Source of the DNA: CAYYAU01 sp964469765 [NCBI: uncultured Clostridia bacterium]
GTDB lineage: Bacteria; UBA6262; WVXT01; CAYYAU01
DNA: 5,402 nucleotides
Direction of reading: 5' to 3'
NCBI GenBank assembly: GCA_964469765.1
Contig: CAYYAU010000092.1
Span: 1-5,402 of the forward strand
The notes under the pieces: generated by a model
Databases searched by the model: none
Told to the model about the DNA's origin: nothing
What the model saw: the letters and a program-made list of their open reading frames with translations, nothing else
Translations under genes and position numbers: made by a program
Shown: one piece after another, positions 1 through 5,347 of the stretch
Layout of the letters: each line of letters begins with the position of its first letter
How positions within the stretch are numbered: position 1 is the first letter of the stretch

Positions 1-501
1 AGTGTCTCTTTAGCTCAACCTGCTTTATCATTTCTTGAAGATGAATTTAATATTACTAAAAGGAAAGCCTCATTTATTTTTGGGATAGTAACCTTTATTT
101 TATGTCAACCTCCGATATTTCTTTTAGGGAAGGGTGTTGTGGATGAACTAGATTTCTGGGGAGGCACGTTTTCATTAGTATTGTTTGCTACCATTGAGAC
201 AATAGTTTTTTCTTGGATTTTTGGCATAGATAAAGCGTGGAAAGAGATTCATATCGGTGCACATATCACAATACCAAGGTTTTATAGGTTTATTATTAAA
301 TACATTACCCCCTTGTTTCTTATTTTTATTTTAGGCTTCTGGTTTTTCCAACAGGGTCTTCCTGTAATACTGATGAAGAATGTGCCAAAAGAAAACTATG
401 TTTTTATTCTATCTACCCGTTTAGTTTTACTTATGATGTTTATAATGCTAGTATTTTTAGTAAGACATGCCTGGGCTAAACGCCCTAAAAGAGAAGAATA
501 G
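1..501 (+). CDS. NSS-family sodium-dependent transporter, C-terminal part (5' end outside window)
   Basis: The plus frame 1 is open from the first base to TAG at 499-501, giving 166 residues with no start in the window, so this is the C-terminal part of a longer protein. The sequence matches the end of bacterial neurotransmitter:sodium symporters, which import amino acids or related compounds together with Na+ across the inner membrane. It opens with SVSLAQPALSFLEDEF, the usual loop before a late helix. Four hydrophobic segments follow, at about residues 24-43, 54-76, 97-118 and 133-155. Between the second and third is the family-typical stretch ETIVFSWIFGIDKAWKEI followed by an amphipathic segment leading to IIKYITPLF. 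These segments are probably the last four helices of an 11-12 helix LeuT-fold carrier. The substrate cannot be read because the binding-site helices 1, 3, 6 and 8 lie mostly upstream. A GTG at 139 begins an open frame but is internal, since family similarity continues before it. The small one-helix gene 65 bases downstream supports the assignment. Confidence 0.88.
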   Translation, partial: SVSLAQPALSFLEDEFNITKRKASFIFGIVTFILCQPPIFLLGKGVVDELDFWGGTFSLVLFATIETIVFSWIFGIDKAWKEIHIGAHITIPRFYRFIIKYITPLFLIFILGFWFFQQGLPVILMKNVPKENYVFILSTRLVLLMMFIMLVFLVRHAWAKRPKREE

Positions 502-566
502 GATTACTTTTACATTATTTTAGTTTATTGACAGGTGTTCTTGAAATATAGATACTGGGGTAATAA

Positions 567-674
567 ATGACAACATTAGGTTGGATTTTTTTAATTGTTT
601 CTTGGGTATTTATCTTAGTATTCTTATCTATTTGTCTTTATAAAACCTTAAGAAAGAACAAAAGGTCATCTTGA
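567..674 (+). CDS. 35-residue single-helix protein, probable small subunit of the NSS transporter
   Basis: This short frame runs from ATG 567-569 to TGA 672-674 and encodes 35 residues. A single hydrophobic helix spans about residues 5-25 (GWIFLIVSWVFILVFLS) and is followed by a basic tail with KTLRKNKR, which suggests an N-out, C-in membrane protein. A GGGGT ribosome-binding sequence at 557-561 lies 5 bases before the ATG. The gene is 65 bases after the transporter stop, on the same strand, with no convincing terminator between them. Bacterial NSS genes are often followed by such mini-proteins. In Corynebacterium, MetS is a small subunit required with MetP for methionine and alanine import. 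I infer the same accessory role here from position, size and the basic tail, not from a clear sequence match. Function outside the complex is unknown. Confidence 0.72.
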   Translation: MTTLGWIFLIVSWVFILVFLSICLYKTLRKNKRSS

Positions 675-716
675 AAAGAGATTATCTAATGCCAAGGGTT
701 TGGTTTAAAAGAGTGT

Positions 717-3700
717 TTAATATCCTAAGATTTTTTTTCTGGTTTCTATAAAGTTTGGGTTGAGTTGATAGGATTTTTTGAAATATTTTTTAGCTTTTTT
801 TGTTTTATTTATTTGTTCATAAGTAAGTCCTAAGTTGTAGTAAGTAAGATAATGGGGCATAATTTTAATTGATTTTTTGAATTGTTTAATTGCCTTTTTT
901 ATGTTTCCTTCATTCCGATAGATGTTGCCAAGATTGACCCTTGCTTGAAAATTTTCAGGTTCCAAACGAATAACTTTTAAATAACATTGTTTTGCATTAT
1001 TGATATCATTTTCTTGTGTATACACCAAAGCTAAATTATAGTATGGTTTTGGGTAAAAAGGGCCCATCTTTATTGCAGATAAAAACATCTCTTTTGCTAA
1101 GTTGAGTTTCTTCTCTTTCAAATAGATAATCCCGAGAGTGTTATAAGCTTCAATATTAGGCTGAATCTGAATAATTTTCTTATATTGTTGTTTTGCTTCT
1201 TCAAAACGTTTGTTCTCAAAACAAAACGTTGCAAGAGCAAAGCGAGCTTTTATATTTTTTGGGTTTATCTCAATAGATTCTTTCAAATTTTTCTCGAAGC
1301 TTTGTAAATCCCCTTTTTTCTGAGCAGCTCTTGCCTGGAGAAATTTGTTATCACTTAAAAACTCTATAATAAATGGATGGTAAGGATCATACTTTATGGC
1401 GAGTTTTAAGGTAAATAGAGCCTCTTTTTTCTTGCCTTTATCAAGAGCAATAGATGCAGAAATAATATATTTTTCTGCTTTCTCAATATCCTTAATAATT
1501 TCTTTTTCTTCCTTAGATAGATTTATAACATATGGAATTACTGATTCCTTATAATTTAAGAAAAACTCTTCCAGTAAAGGCATATCGGAAACATATAGAT
1601 ATTTAGGAGCAGAATACTCTACAGAAAGTTTATCATCCGTAAGAAAAGGAAAGTTTGAAGCAACTTTTTCTATTTTATTTTTATTGAAAATAAAATGAGA
1701 AACAAAATGATAAGGGTCTTTTATTTTAATACTCTCTAAGTCAGTTCTAATTTTTTCATTGATGAAAAGGTTGAAAATATTAGAGAAATCAATACGTAAA
1801 GGTTGATTGCTACCAATAAGGAGATAATTACTCTGTTTCATACTCCACACTGAGACATATGGAAATTCTGAAGAGAATGTATGAAGAATAATCTTAACAT
1901 CCTTTGGTGAGATAGAATAAACGGGAAGCCATTGAGCAAATATCCCTTTTTCTTTTAACCTTTTCTTAATAATAATAAGAAATTCTTTTGTATAGAGACT
2001 TGATATGCCATCAATCCAAGGGTTAGAAGGTTCAGAGACAATCATATCATACTTCTTTTGTGTGAAAGTAAGATAACTTCTGGCATCATCTATAATTAGA
2101 TTAAATTTTGGATTTTTAAATATATATTGATTGTAAGTATCAAAATATCTTGCTGCTTCAGTTACTTCTTTTGATATTTCAACACATTCAATCTTTTTAA
2201 CAGGAAAATTGCTTATTGCTCCACAGGTAATGCCACTACCGAGTCCAATAACCAGTATCTCTTTTGTATTTGGTTTATAGATAAAAGGAATATAACCCGT
2301 GAGAAATTGTGTGGTTAAATCTATGTCGGTTCCGGCATCAACTTTTCCATTGATACGCAAACTAATTTTTCCTGAAAAAGGAGATTTATGAACACTAACA
2401 ACCCCTTCTGCTCCTTCTTTGTAATAAAGAAGAACATCTTGTTCAATATTTCTTTTGATTGAAATATTTTTCTCAAGAGCTATTTTTTTATAATTAAGTC
2501 CATACCTAAATGGTCCACTGGAGAGAATTTTTCTATTCCACTGAGGAAGAGAAATCGCTAGCATAAATTCAAACAAAATAAAAGAAAAACCATAAACTTT
2601 TTTCCACCTTTTGAGTGAAGACATTATAATAAAAACGATTCCTAAAGAAAGATTTATAGCTATAGCTAAAACAATACTTTTTTGGAGACCAAAAAATGGA
2701 ACAAAAATAAAACCAGCTCCTAATGAACCAACAATATTTCCCATAGTGTTTGATGCATATACATTTCCAATGGATTTACCTACGAACTTGATATTTTTTG
2801 TATAGAGTTTGCTTATAAGAGAAATCATCCCTCCAAATAAAAACGTGGGAGGGAAAATAAAAAGAAGTATAAGTAGAAACTCAACAGCAATGAGTAATAT
2901 AAAAGAGGAATAAAATCTATTCACAATAGAAATGATATAAAAAGGCAAATGAGTAAAAAATATGGAAATTATTATAGAAGCGACTCCAATTCCTATCTGT
3001 ATAATAGATAATATAAAGAATAGGTCAATTTTCTTTTCAGAAATTTTTGAAAAAAAGATACTACCCGAAGCTATTCCAAAAATGAATGCTATAAGCACAA
3101 TACCAAATGCATAGGTAGAAGAACCAATGGAAAGTATTATTACCTTTGTCCAGACAATCTCATAGAGCATTGCTGTTATGCCGGAAAGAAAGATTATAAA
3201 AAGAAGTAATCCTTGTTGATTTTTCTTTAAGGGTATAACTTGCTCTTCAAACTTTGCCACTGGACTTTTCCAGAATGTTTTAAATACTAAAAGTAGAATA
3301 AACAAGTTTAGAAAAAAACCTGAAAGGATTGTTCTCCATATCCCTAGTAAAGGCAATAGAAGAAATGTGCTTACAGCTACACCTAACACAGCTCCAAATG
3401 TATTTATGCCATATAGAGTACCAACTCTTTTTCCAATCTCGGCATTGTTCCTTATACAGTATTTACTTAAAAGAGGTAAACTCATTCCCATAAATGTTGT
3501 AGGAAGAAGTAAAAAGATAAAACAAACAAAGAATCTGATTAAATTAAACAAATAGAAGGAATGGAAACTTACAGGATAGATTACTCTATAAATAAAAAAG
3601 GTGGGTGTTAGAAACAAAGGGGAAAAGAGGGCATAAACCCCTATGGTTCCTTCCAGAATACCGTAGAGTCTAAGAGGATATTGAGTTTTGTCAGCAATTT

Positions 3701-3884
3701 TTCCACCTATATAACTTCCAAGAGCAAGGCCTGCCATAAATGAAGTGACGACAGTACTTAAAGCAAATGTTGTATTGCCAAACACTAAGCGAAGAAGTTT
3801 CAACCATACAATTTCATATAGAAGTCCGGTAAATCCTGAAATAAAAAAAAGAAAGAAAAGCAGATTTATTCTTTTATTTCTCAT
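717..3884 (-). CDS. Fused 12-helix membrane / spermidine-synthase-like / TPR protein
   Basis: This 1055-residue protein runs from ATG at 3884-3882 to TAA at 719-717. Residues 7-200 and 224-445 are two similar multi-helix halves: SGFTGLLYEIVWLKLL (16-31) is echoed by SGITAMLYEIVWTKVI (234-249), so the membrane unit arose by duplication. Residues 480-690 form a spermidine-synthase-like methyltransferase-type fold. It has the nucleotide-binding loop VIGLGSGIT (545-553), an acidic residue ending strand 2 in CVEIS (E569), DDARSYL (599-605) and YDMIVSEPSNPW (612-623). True aminopropyltransferases have catalytic Asp residues in the last motif; here it reads SEPSNPW, so polyamine synthesis is doubtful. 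Residues 800-1050 are about seven TPR units with Pro at their ends, spaced 33-34 residues (875, 909, 942, 976, 1010, 1043), probably a protein-binding arm. The family is usually named fused MFS/spermidine synthase; substrate and reaction are unknown. The start is supported by promoter placement and by lying just before helix 1, but it has no spaced Shine-Dalgarno. Confidence 0.9.
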   Translation of the reverse strand: MRNKRINLLFFLFFISGFTGLLYEIVWLKLLRLVFGNTTFALSTVVTSFMAGLALGSYIGGKIADKTQYPLRLYGILEGTIGVYALFSPLFLTPTFFIYRVIYPVSFHSFYLFNLIRFFVCFIFLLLPTTFMGMSLPLLSKYCIRNNAEIGKRVGTLYGINTFGAVLGVAVSTFLLLPLLGIWRTILSGFFLNLFILLLVFKTFWKSPVAKFEEQVIPLKKNQQGLLLFIIFLSGITAMLYEIVWTKVIILSIGSSTYAFGIVLIAFIFGIASGSIFFSKISEKKIDLFFILSIIQIGIGVASIIISIFFTHLPFYIISIVNRFYSSFILLIAVEFLLILLFIFPPTFLFGGMISLISKLYTKNIKFVGKSIGNVYASNTMGNIVGSLGAGFIFVPFFGLQKSIVLAIAINLSLGIVFIIMSSLKRWKKVYGFSFILFEFMLAISLPQWNRKILSSGPFRYGLNYKKIALEKNISIKRNIEQDVLLYYKEGAEGVVSVHKSPFSGKISLRINGKVDAGTDIDLTTQFLTGYIPFIYKPNTKEILVIGLGSGITCGAISNFPVKKIECVEISKEVTEAARYFDTYNQYIFKNPKFNLIIDDARSYLTFTQKKYDMIVSEPSNPWIDGISSLYTKEFLIIIKKRLKEKGIFAQWLPVYSISPKDVKIILHTFSSEFPYVSVWSMKQSNYLLIGSNQPLRIDFSNIFNLFINEKIRTDLESIKIKDPYHFVSHFIFNKNKIEKVASNFPFLTDDKLSVEYSAPKYLYVSDMPLLEEFFLNYKESVIPYVINLSKEEKEIIKDIEKAEKYIISASIALDKGKKKEALFTLKLAIKYDPYHPFIIEFLSDNKFLQARAAQKKGDLQSFEKNLKESIEINPKNIKARFALATFCFENKRFEEAKQQYKKIIQIQPNIEAYNTLGIIYLKEKKLNLAKEMFLSAIKMGPFYPKPYYNLALVYTQENDINNAKQCYLKVIRLEPENFQARVNLGNIYRNEGNIKKAIKQFKKSIKIMPHYLTYYNLGLTYEQINKTKKAKKYFKKSYQLNPNFIETRKKILGY

Positions 3885-3893
3885 CCTTGAGCC

Positions 3894-3922
3894 ACTATAT
3901 AAAAAAACAAAGAAATTGTCAA
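3894..3922 (-). promoter_or_regulatory. Sigma70-type promoter of the fused membrane gene
   Basis: Read on the minus strand, a perfect -35 TTGACA (3922-3917) is followed by a 17-base T-rich spacer and the -10 TATAGT (3899-3894). Transcription would begin near 3887, only about 3 bases before the ATG at 3884. The -35 lies 27 bases from the -35 of the divergent plus-strand promoter. Confidence 0.7.
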
Positions 3923-3949
3923 GTATCCAAAAAAATCATCAAAATCACC

Positions 3950-3977
3950 TTGACAAACTCAATTTTTATGGTATAAA
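3950..3977 (+). promoter_or_regulatory. Strong sigma70-type promoter driving the riboswitch RNA
   Basis: A perfect -35 TTGACA (3950-3955) is followed by a 16-base spacer and TATAAA (3972-3977), preceded by an extended -10 TGG (3969-3971). The predicted start is about 3984, some 33 bases before the aptamer's closing stem. No coding frame with a ribosome site begins between this promoter and the terminator at 4249, so its immediate product is the structured leader RNA. Confidence 0.68.
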
Positions 3978-4016
3978 TTATAGTGGAATACTTGAAAACT
4001 TAATACTATATTTCTC

Positions 4017-4138
4017 CGATAAAGGCAAACTCATCGCAAGATGAGGGCTCTGCCGTAGACTGGCAGACTTCCTGATGTAAGTCAGGCAGGCAAAGCCAAC
4101 AGCCCTGAAGCATAGGGGTTCAGGGGGCTGGGTTACCG
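4017..4138 (+). promoter_or_regulatory. Cyclic-di-GMP class I (GEMM-I) riboswitch aptamer with internal insertion
   Basis: The region carries the ordered GEMM-I signatures. The closing strand CGATAA (4017-4022) pairs with TTACCG (4133-4138), with one mismatch. GGCAAAC (4024-4030) follows. Next comes a hairpin TCATC/GATGA (4031-4044) capped by a GCAA (GNRA) tetraloop, then GCAAAGCC (4090-4097). A second arm, CAGCC with CTGAA against TTCAG and GGCTG (4100-4130), ends in GGGTTACCG (4130-4138). In the Vibrio Vc2 aptamer the residues contacting the ligand include G20 and A47. The aligned bases here are G at 4024 and A at 4092, which favours c-di-GMP over the cGAMP variant, where position 20 is A. 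This alignment was made by eye. Unlike ordinary members, about 40 bases are inserted just before GCAAAGCC, so binding may be altered. A terminator follows, fitting transcriptional control, but whether ligand turns expression on or off cannot be read. Confidence 0.75.
4050..4089 (+). repeat. Palindromic insert inside the riboswitch aptamer
   Basis: Two hairpins lie in tandem here. CTGCC/GGCAG (4050-4054/4062-4066) has a 7-base loop, and CCTGA/TCAGG (4071-4075/4082-4086) has a 6-base loop. The first arm CTGCC can also pair with a second GGCAG at 4085-4089, so the whole block is bounded by 5-base inverted ends. Removing it joins GAGGGCT to GCAAAGCC, restoring normal GEMM-I spacing. It looks like a small interspersed palindromic element rather than native aptamer, though only one copy is present in the window. 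Confidence 0.55.
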
Positions 4139-4170
4139 AAGAGTAAAAAGGTGTGTTCTATCAGAGATTA

Positions 4171-4249
4171 AAGCCGAATTACCAACACCCTTATTAGCGG
4201 TGAAATGCCGGAAGCGGGGAGAAAAAGGTTGGTTAATTCGGCTTTTTTT
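4171..4249 (+). terminator. Long-stem intrinsic terminator after the riboswitch
   Basis: AAGCCGAATTACCAAC (4171-4186) pairs with GTTGGTTAATTCGGCTT (4228-4244) over 16 base pairs with one bulged A, followed by a T run to 4249. The 41-base loop (4187-4227) is unusually large and contains its own small hairpin around CGGTGAAATGCCG. GGTGT at 4150-4154 could pair with ACACC at 4185-4189, overlapping the stem by two bases, a weak candidate for an alternative fold. It most likely serves as the expression platform of the preceding aptamer. Confidence 0.78.
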
Positions 4250-4328
4250 ATTGATACTACTGGCAGATAGAAATAAAGAGTATGCTAAAAAATAACAAAA
4301 GTTAACAGCAAATAGAAACAGTTAATAC

Positions 4329-4357
4329 TTGACAAAAATAAGATTTTGTATTATCAT
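4329..4357 (+). promoter_or_regulatory. Sigma70-type promoter of the 183-residue membrane protein gene
   Basis: TTGACA (4329-4334), a 17-base spacer and TATCAT (4352-4357, one mismatch to consensus) give a predicted start near 4364, about 36 bases before the ATG at 4400. It lies downstream of the riboswitch terminator, so the gene can be transcribed without passing through the aptamer. The stretch 4250-4328 between terminator and promoter is AT-rich and shows nothing recognisable. Confidence 0.6.
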
Positions 4358-4361
4358 TAAC

Positions 4362-4386
4362 TATGAAGTTTACTCCTTACTTCATA
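4362..4386 (+). promoter_or_regulatory. Perfect 8-bp inverted repeat in the 5' leader
   Basis: TATGAAGT (4362-4369) and ACTTCATA (4379-4386) are exact reverse complements around a 9-base loop, TTACTCCTT. The element begins at the predicted transcription start and ends 4 bases before the GGGAG ribosome site (4391-4395). It could be an operator dyad or an RNA hairpin. The CTCCT in its loop is complementary to GGGAG (with one G-U), so it might mask the ribosome site as a pseudoknot. Confidence 0.45.
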
Positions 4387-4399
4387 TAATGGGAGAAAA

Positions 4400-4951
4400 A
4401 TGAGAAAAATTTTATTAATTCTATTAGCTATTACTTTACTATTTATAGTTTTTGAGAGAGGTTTTTCTTCTCTTATTCCTGAAAGGGATTTGACTAAAGA
4501 AGAGATTACGCAATTACTGCTTGAATCTCAACAGAGTTCATTTGAAATCCGAGATAAAGAGAATAAAGTAGTGGCTTTAAATTCAAAGAACTCAATAATG
4601 TTTAATAAGCTTTTTAATTTTGAGAAAAGGTTTAAGGAGTTAAAGAATGAGATTGGAATTCAGACAGCATTTACACCTTTATCAAGAACAAATATTCTGT
4701 GTTTCCCAATAGATAGAAGTTTACGGTTTAATAGAGAGTTTTCTGTTGATGTCCCAATATATGTGGCATCATTGACAAATAAAAAAGATTTTGTTTTCTC
4801 TTCTAAAATACTGAAAGAGACTTCAGATTTCTCCTCGTGGCCTTCGCCAATGGGTGTTGGCGTTTTTCTTCTTACATGGTTTTTCCTTTTTGTATTGAAA
4901 CTTCCCTCTTTGGAGGAACCGAGATTTCGGTTTCAAATTCAATTAGAGTAG
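4400..4951 (+). CDS. Unrecognised membrane-anchored protein, 183 residues
   Basis: I do not recognise this protein. It starts at ATG 4400, with GGGAG at 4391-4395 four bases upstream, and stops at TAG 4949-4951. Residues 3-18 (KILLILLAITLLFIVF) form an uncleaved-looking signal anchor after a short basic N-terminus, with no lipobox cysteine. Residues 25-150 are a mostly polar domain with charged helical stretches (LTKEEITQLLLES, NFEKRFKELKNEI) and a single Cys at 101; it is probably outside the cytoplasmic membrane. Residues 152-166 (GVGVFLLTWFFLFVL) form a second hydrophobic segment. The tail from about residue 166 lies in a foldable nucleotide element, so the native C-terminus may have been altered or replaced. 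The gene has its own promoter and a leader hairpin, and sits downstream of the c-di-GMP-type riboswitch. If read-through occurs, it would join a c-di-GMP-responsive, surface-related regulon. That role is inference from position only. Confidence 0.72.
   Translation: MRKILLILLAITLLFIVFERGFSSLIPERDLTKEEITQLLLESQQSSFEIRDKENKVVALNSKNSIMFNKLFNFEKRFKELKNEIGIQTAFTPLSRTNILCFPIDRSLRFNREFSVDVPIYVASLTNKKDFVFSSKILKETSDFSSWPSPMGVGVFLLTWFFLFVLKLPSLEEPRFRFQIQLE
4895..4936 (+). other. Potential three-way-junction fold at the 3' end of the membrane gene
   Basis: TTGAAAC (4895-4901) pairs perfectly with GTTTCAA (4930-4936). Between them lie two small hairpins: TTCCCTC/GAGGAA around TTTG (4902-4918, one bulge) and CCGA/TCGG around GATT (4919-4930). 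Alternatively AACCGA/TCGGTT (4917-4922/4927-4932) can extend. The element encodes the last codons of the 183-residue protein and lies 22 bases before the terminator hairpins. Nothing shows that it functions as RNA. Confidence 0.4.
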
Positions 4952-4968
4952 AGTATTGCTCGGCAATG

Positions 4969-5033
4969 CCGAGAAAAAGAAGGATATATTTTGTTTTTGG
5001 AGAAAAATCTTTCTTTTTCTCGGTATTTTTTTT
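4969..5033 (+). terminator. Intrinsic terminator of the 183-residue protein gene
   Basis: CCGAGAAAAAGAA (4969-4981) and TTCTTTTTCTCGG (5011-5023) form a perfect 13-bp stem, followed by TA and eight T residues (5026-5033). The loop is 29 bases and contains a TTTTT/AAAAA pairing. Just upstream, CTCGGC (4959-4964) forms a tight 6-bp hairpin with GCCGAG (4968-4973), which is also the base of the terminator's 5' arm, so the two hairpins exclude each other. It lies 17 bases after the stop codon, as expected for a gene-end terminator. Confidence 0.75.
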
Positions 5034-5040
5034 GTATCGC

Positions 5041-5120
5041 TGATTGTCACGGATAGCAACGTTAATTAACGCAGATAACGACGCAGAGTGACCCGGAGTT
5101 TTTAGGGCAGATTGACGCTG
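5041..5120. repeat. Non-coding repeat-like stretch with CACGGAT and ACGCAGA words
   Basis: The stretch contains CACGGAT (5049-5055), ACGCAGAT (5069-5076), ACGCAGAG (5081-5088) and GGCAGATTGACGC (5106-5118). These words resemble a family of intergenic repeats, built from CACGGATT and ACGCAGATT units, that I recall from many uncultured-bacterial genomes. That resemblance is from memory. It is GC-richer than the surroundings and has no credible gene on either strand. Confidence 0.4.
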
Positions 5121-5132
5121 AAAAAGAGAAAA

Positions 5133-5200
5133 AGATGAAACCTGGATGGTGGAAAAAACAGAATAGAAAAGAAACACGCCAGATGAAATCTGGGTGGAGG
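5133..5200. repeat. 20-base imperfect direct repeat, 48-base period
   Basis: AGATGAAACCTGGATGGTGG (5133-5152) recurs as AGATGAAATCTGGGTGGAGG (5181-5200), with 17 of 20 bases identical. The second copy also forms a perfect inverted repeat, CCAGAT/ATCTGG around GAA (5179-5193). On the minus strand that hairpin comes 23 bases after the stop of the small protein gene and is followed by a T-rich run, so it might also act as its terminator. Confidence 0.5.
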
Positions 5201-5215
5201 GAGATTTTTTATAAT

Positions 5216-5326
5216 TTAGGGTTTGTGTTTAGAATGTTTTTCCTTACGATTTTGGTTAATTACAATAAAACCAAAAACAAAAGCAACAAGTATACCCGCT
5301 CCAAAAAGAACATAAATTCCTTCCAT
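5216..5326 (-). CDS. 36-residue single-helix membrane protein, function unknown
   Basis: On the minus strand, ATG at 5326-5324 opens a 36-codon frame ending in TAA at 5218-5216. A near-ideal ribosome site, AGAGGAG (5340-5334), sits 7 bases before the ATG, which is the main reason to accept so short a gene. The product begins MEGIYVLFGAGILVAF, with one helix over residues 4-23, followed by a basic hydrophilic tail (NQNRKEKHSKHKP) that should face the cytoplasm. Small proteins of this shape are often accessory subunits of transporters or respiratory complexes. However, the partner gene would be outside the window, and I see no family match, including to the MetS-like protein at the left end. 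It is convergent with the 183-residue protein gene and separated from it by two possible terminators. A probable promoter lies at 5375-5348. Confidence 0.62.
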   Translation of the reverse strand: MEGIYVLFGAGILVAFVFGFIVINQNRKEKHSKHKP

Positions 5327-5347
5327 TATTATTCTCCTCTATCAACA

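Noticed and set aside
528-556. TTGACA-17-GATACT as a promoter for the 35-residue protein
   Set aside because: The -10 is poor and the start would fall downstream of the GGGGT ribosome site, making it useless. Co-transcription with the transporter is simpler.
678-716. CCAA/TTGG mini-hairpin as a bidirectional terminator between the convergent genes
   Set aside because: The stem is only 4 bp with no proper T run on either strand. No terminator is supported in this 42-base gap.
3745-4044. A 99-codon plus-strand open frame spanning the start of the fused membrane gene
   Set aside because: It is antisense to the conserved N-terminal helices and then crosses both promoters and the aptamer. The smaller plus frames at 2611-2805 and 3367-3555 are likewise shadows of the same gene.
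4187-4227. A full cobalamin riboswitch
   Set aside because: Only a short similar segment exists. The B12 box and the rest of the core are missing, and the segment sits inside a terminator loop.
4894-4938. ATTGAAAC and GTTTCAAAT, reminiscent of CRISPR repeat ends
   Set aside because: There is one inverted pair only, with no recurring repeat-spacer units and no cas genes. It is explained as a stem.
4837-5043. A 68-codon plus-strand open frame overlapping the end of the 183-residue protein
   Set aside because: It has no ribosome site, overlaps the better-supported gene in another frame, and runs through the terminator stem.
4872-5177. A 101-codon minus-strand open frame
   Set aside because: It is antisense to the 183-residue gene, crosses the terminator and repeat sequence, and has no convincing start signal.
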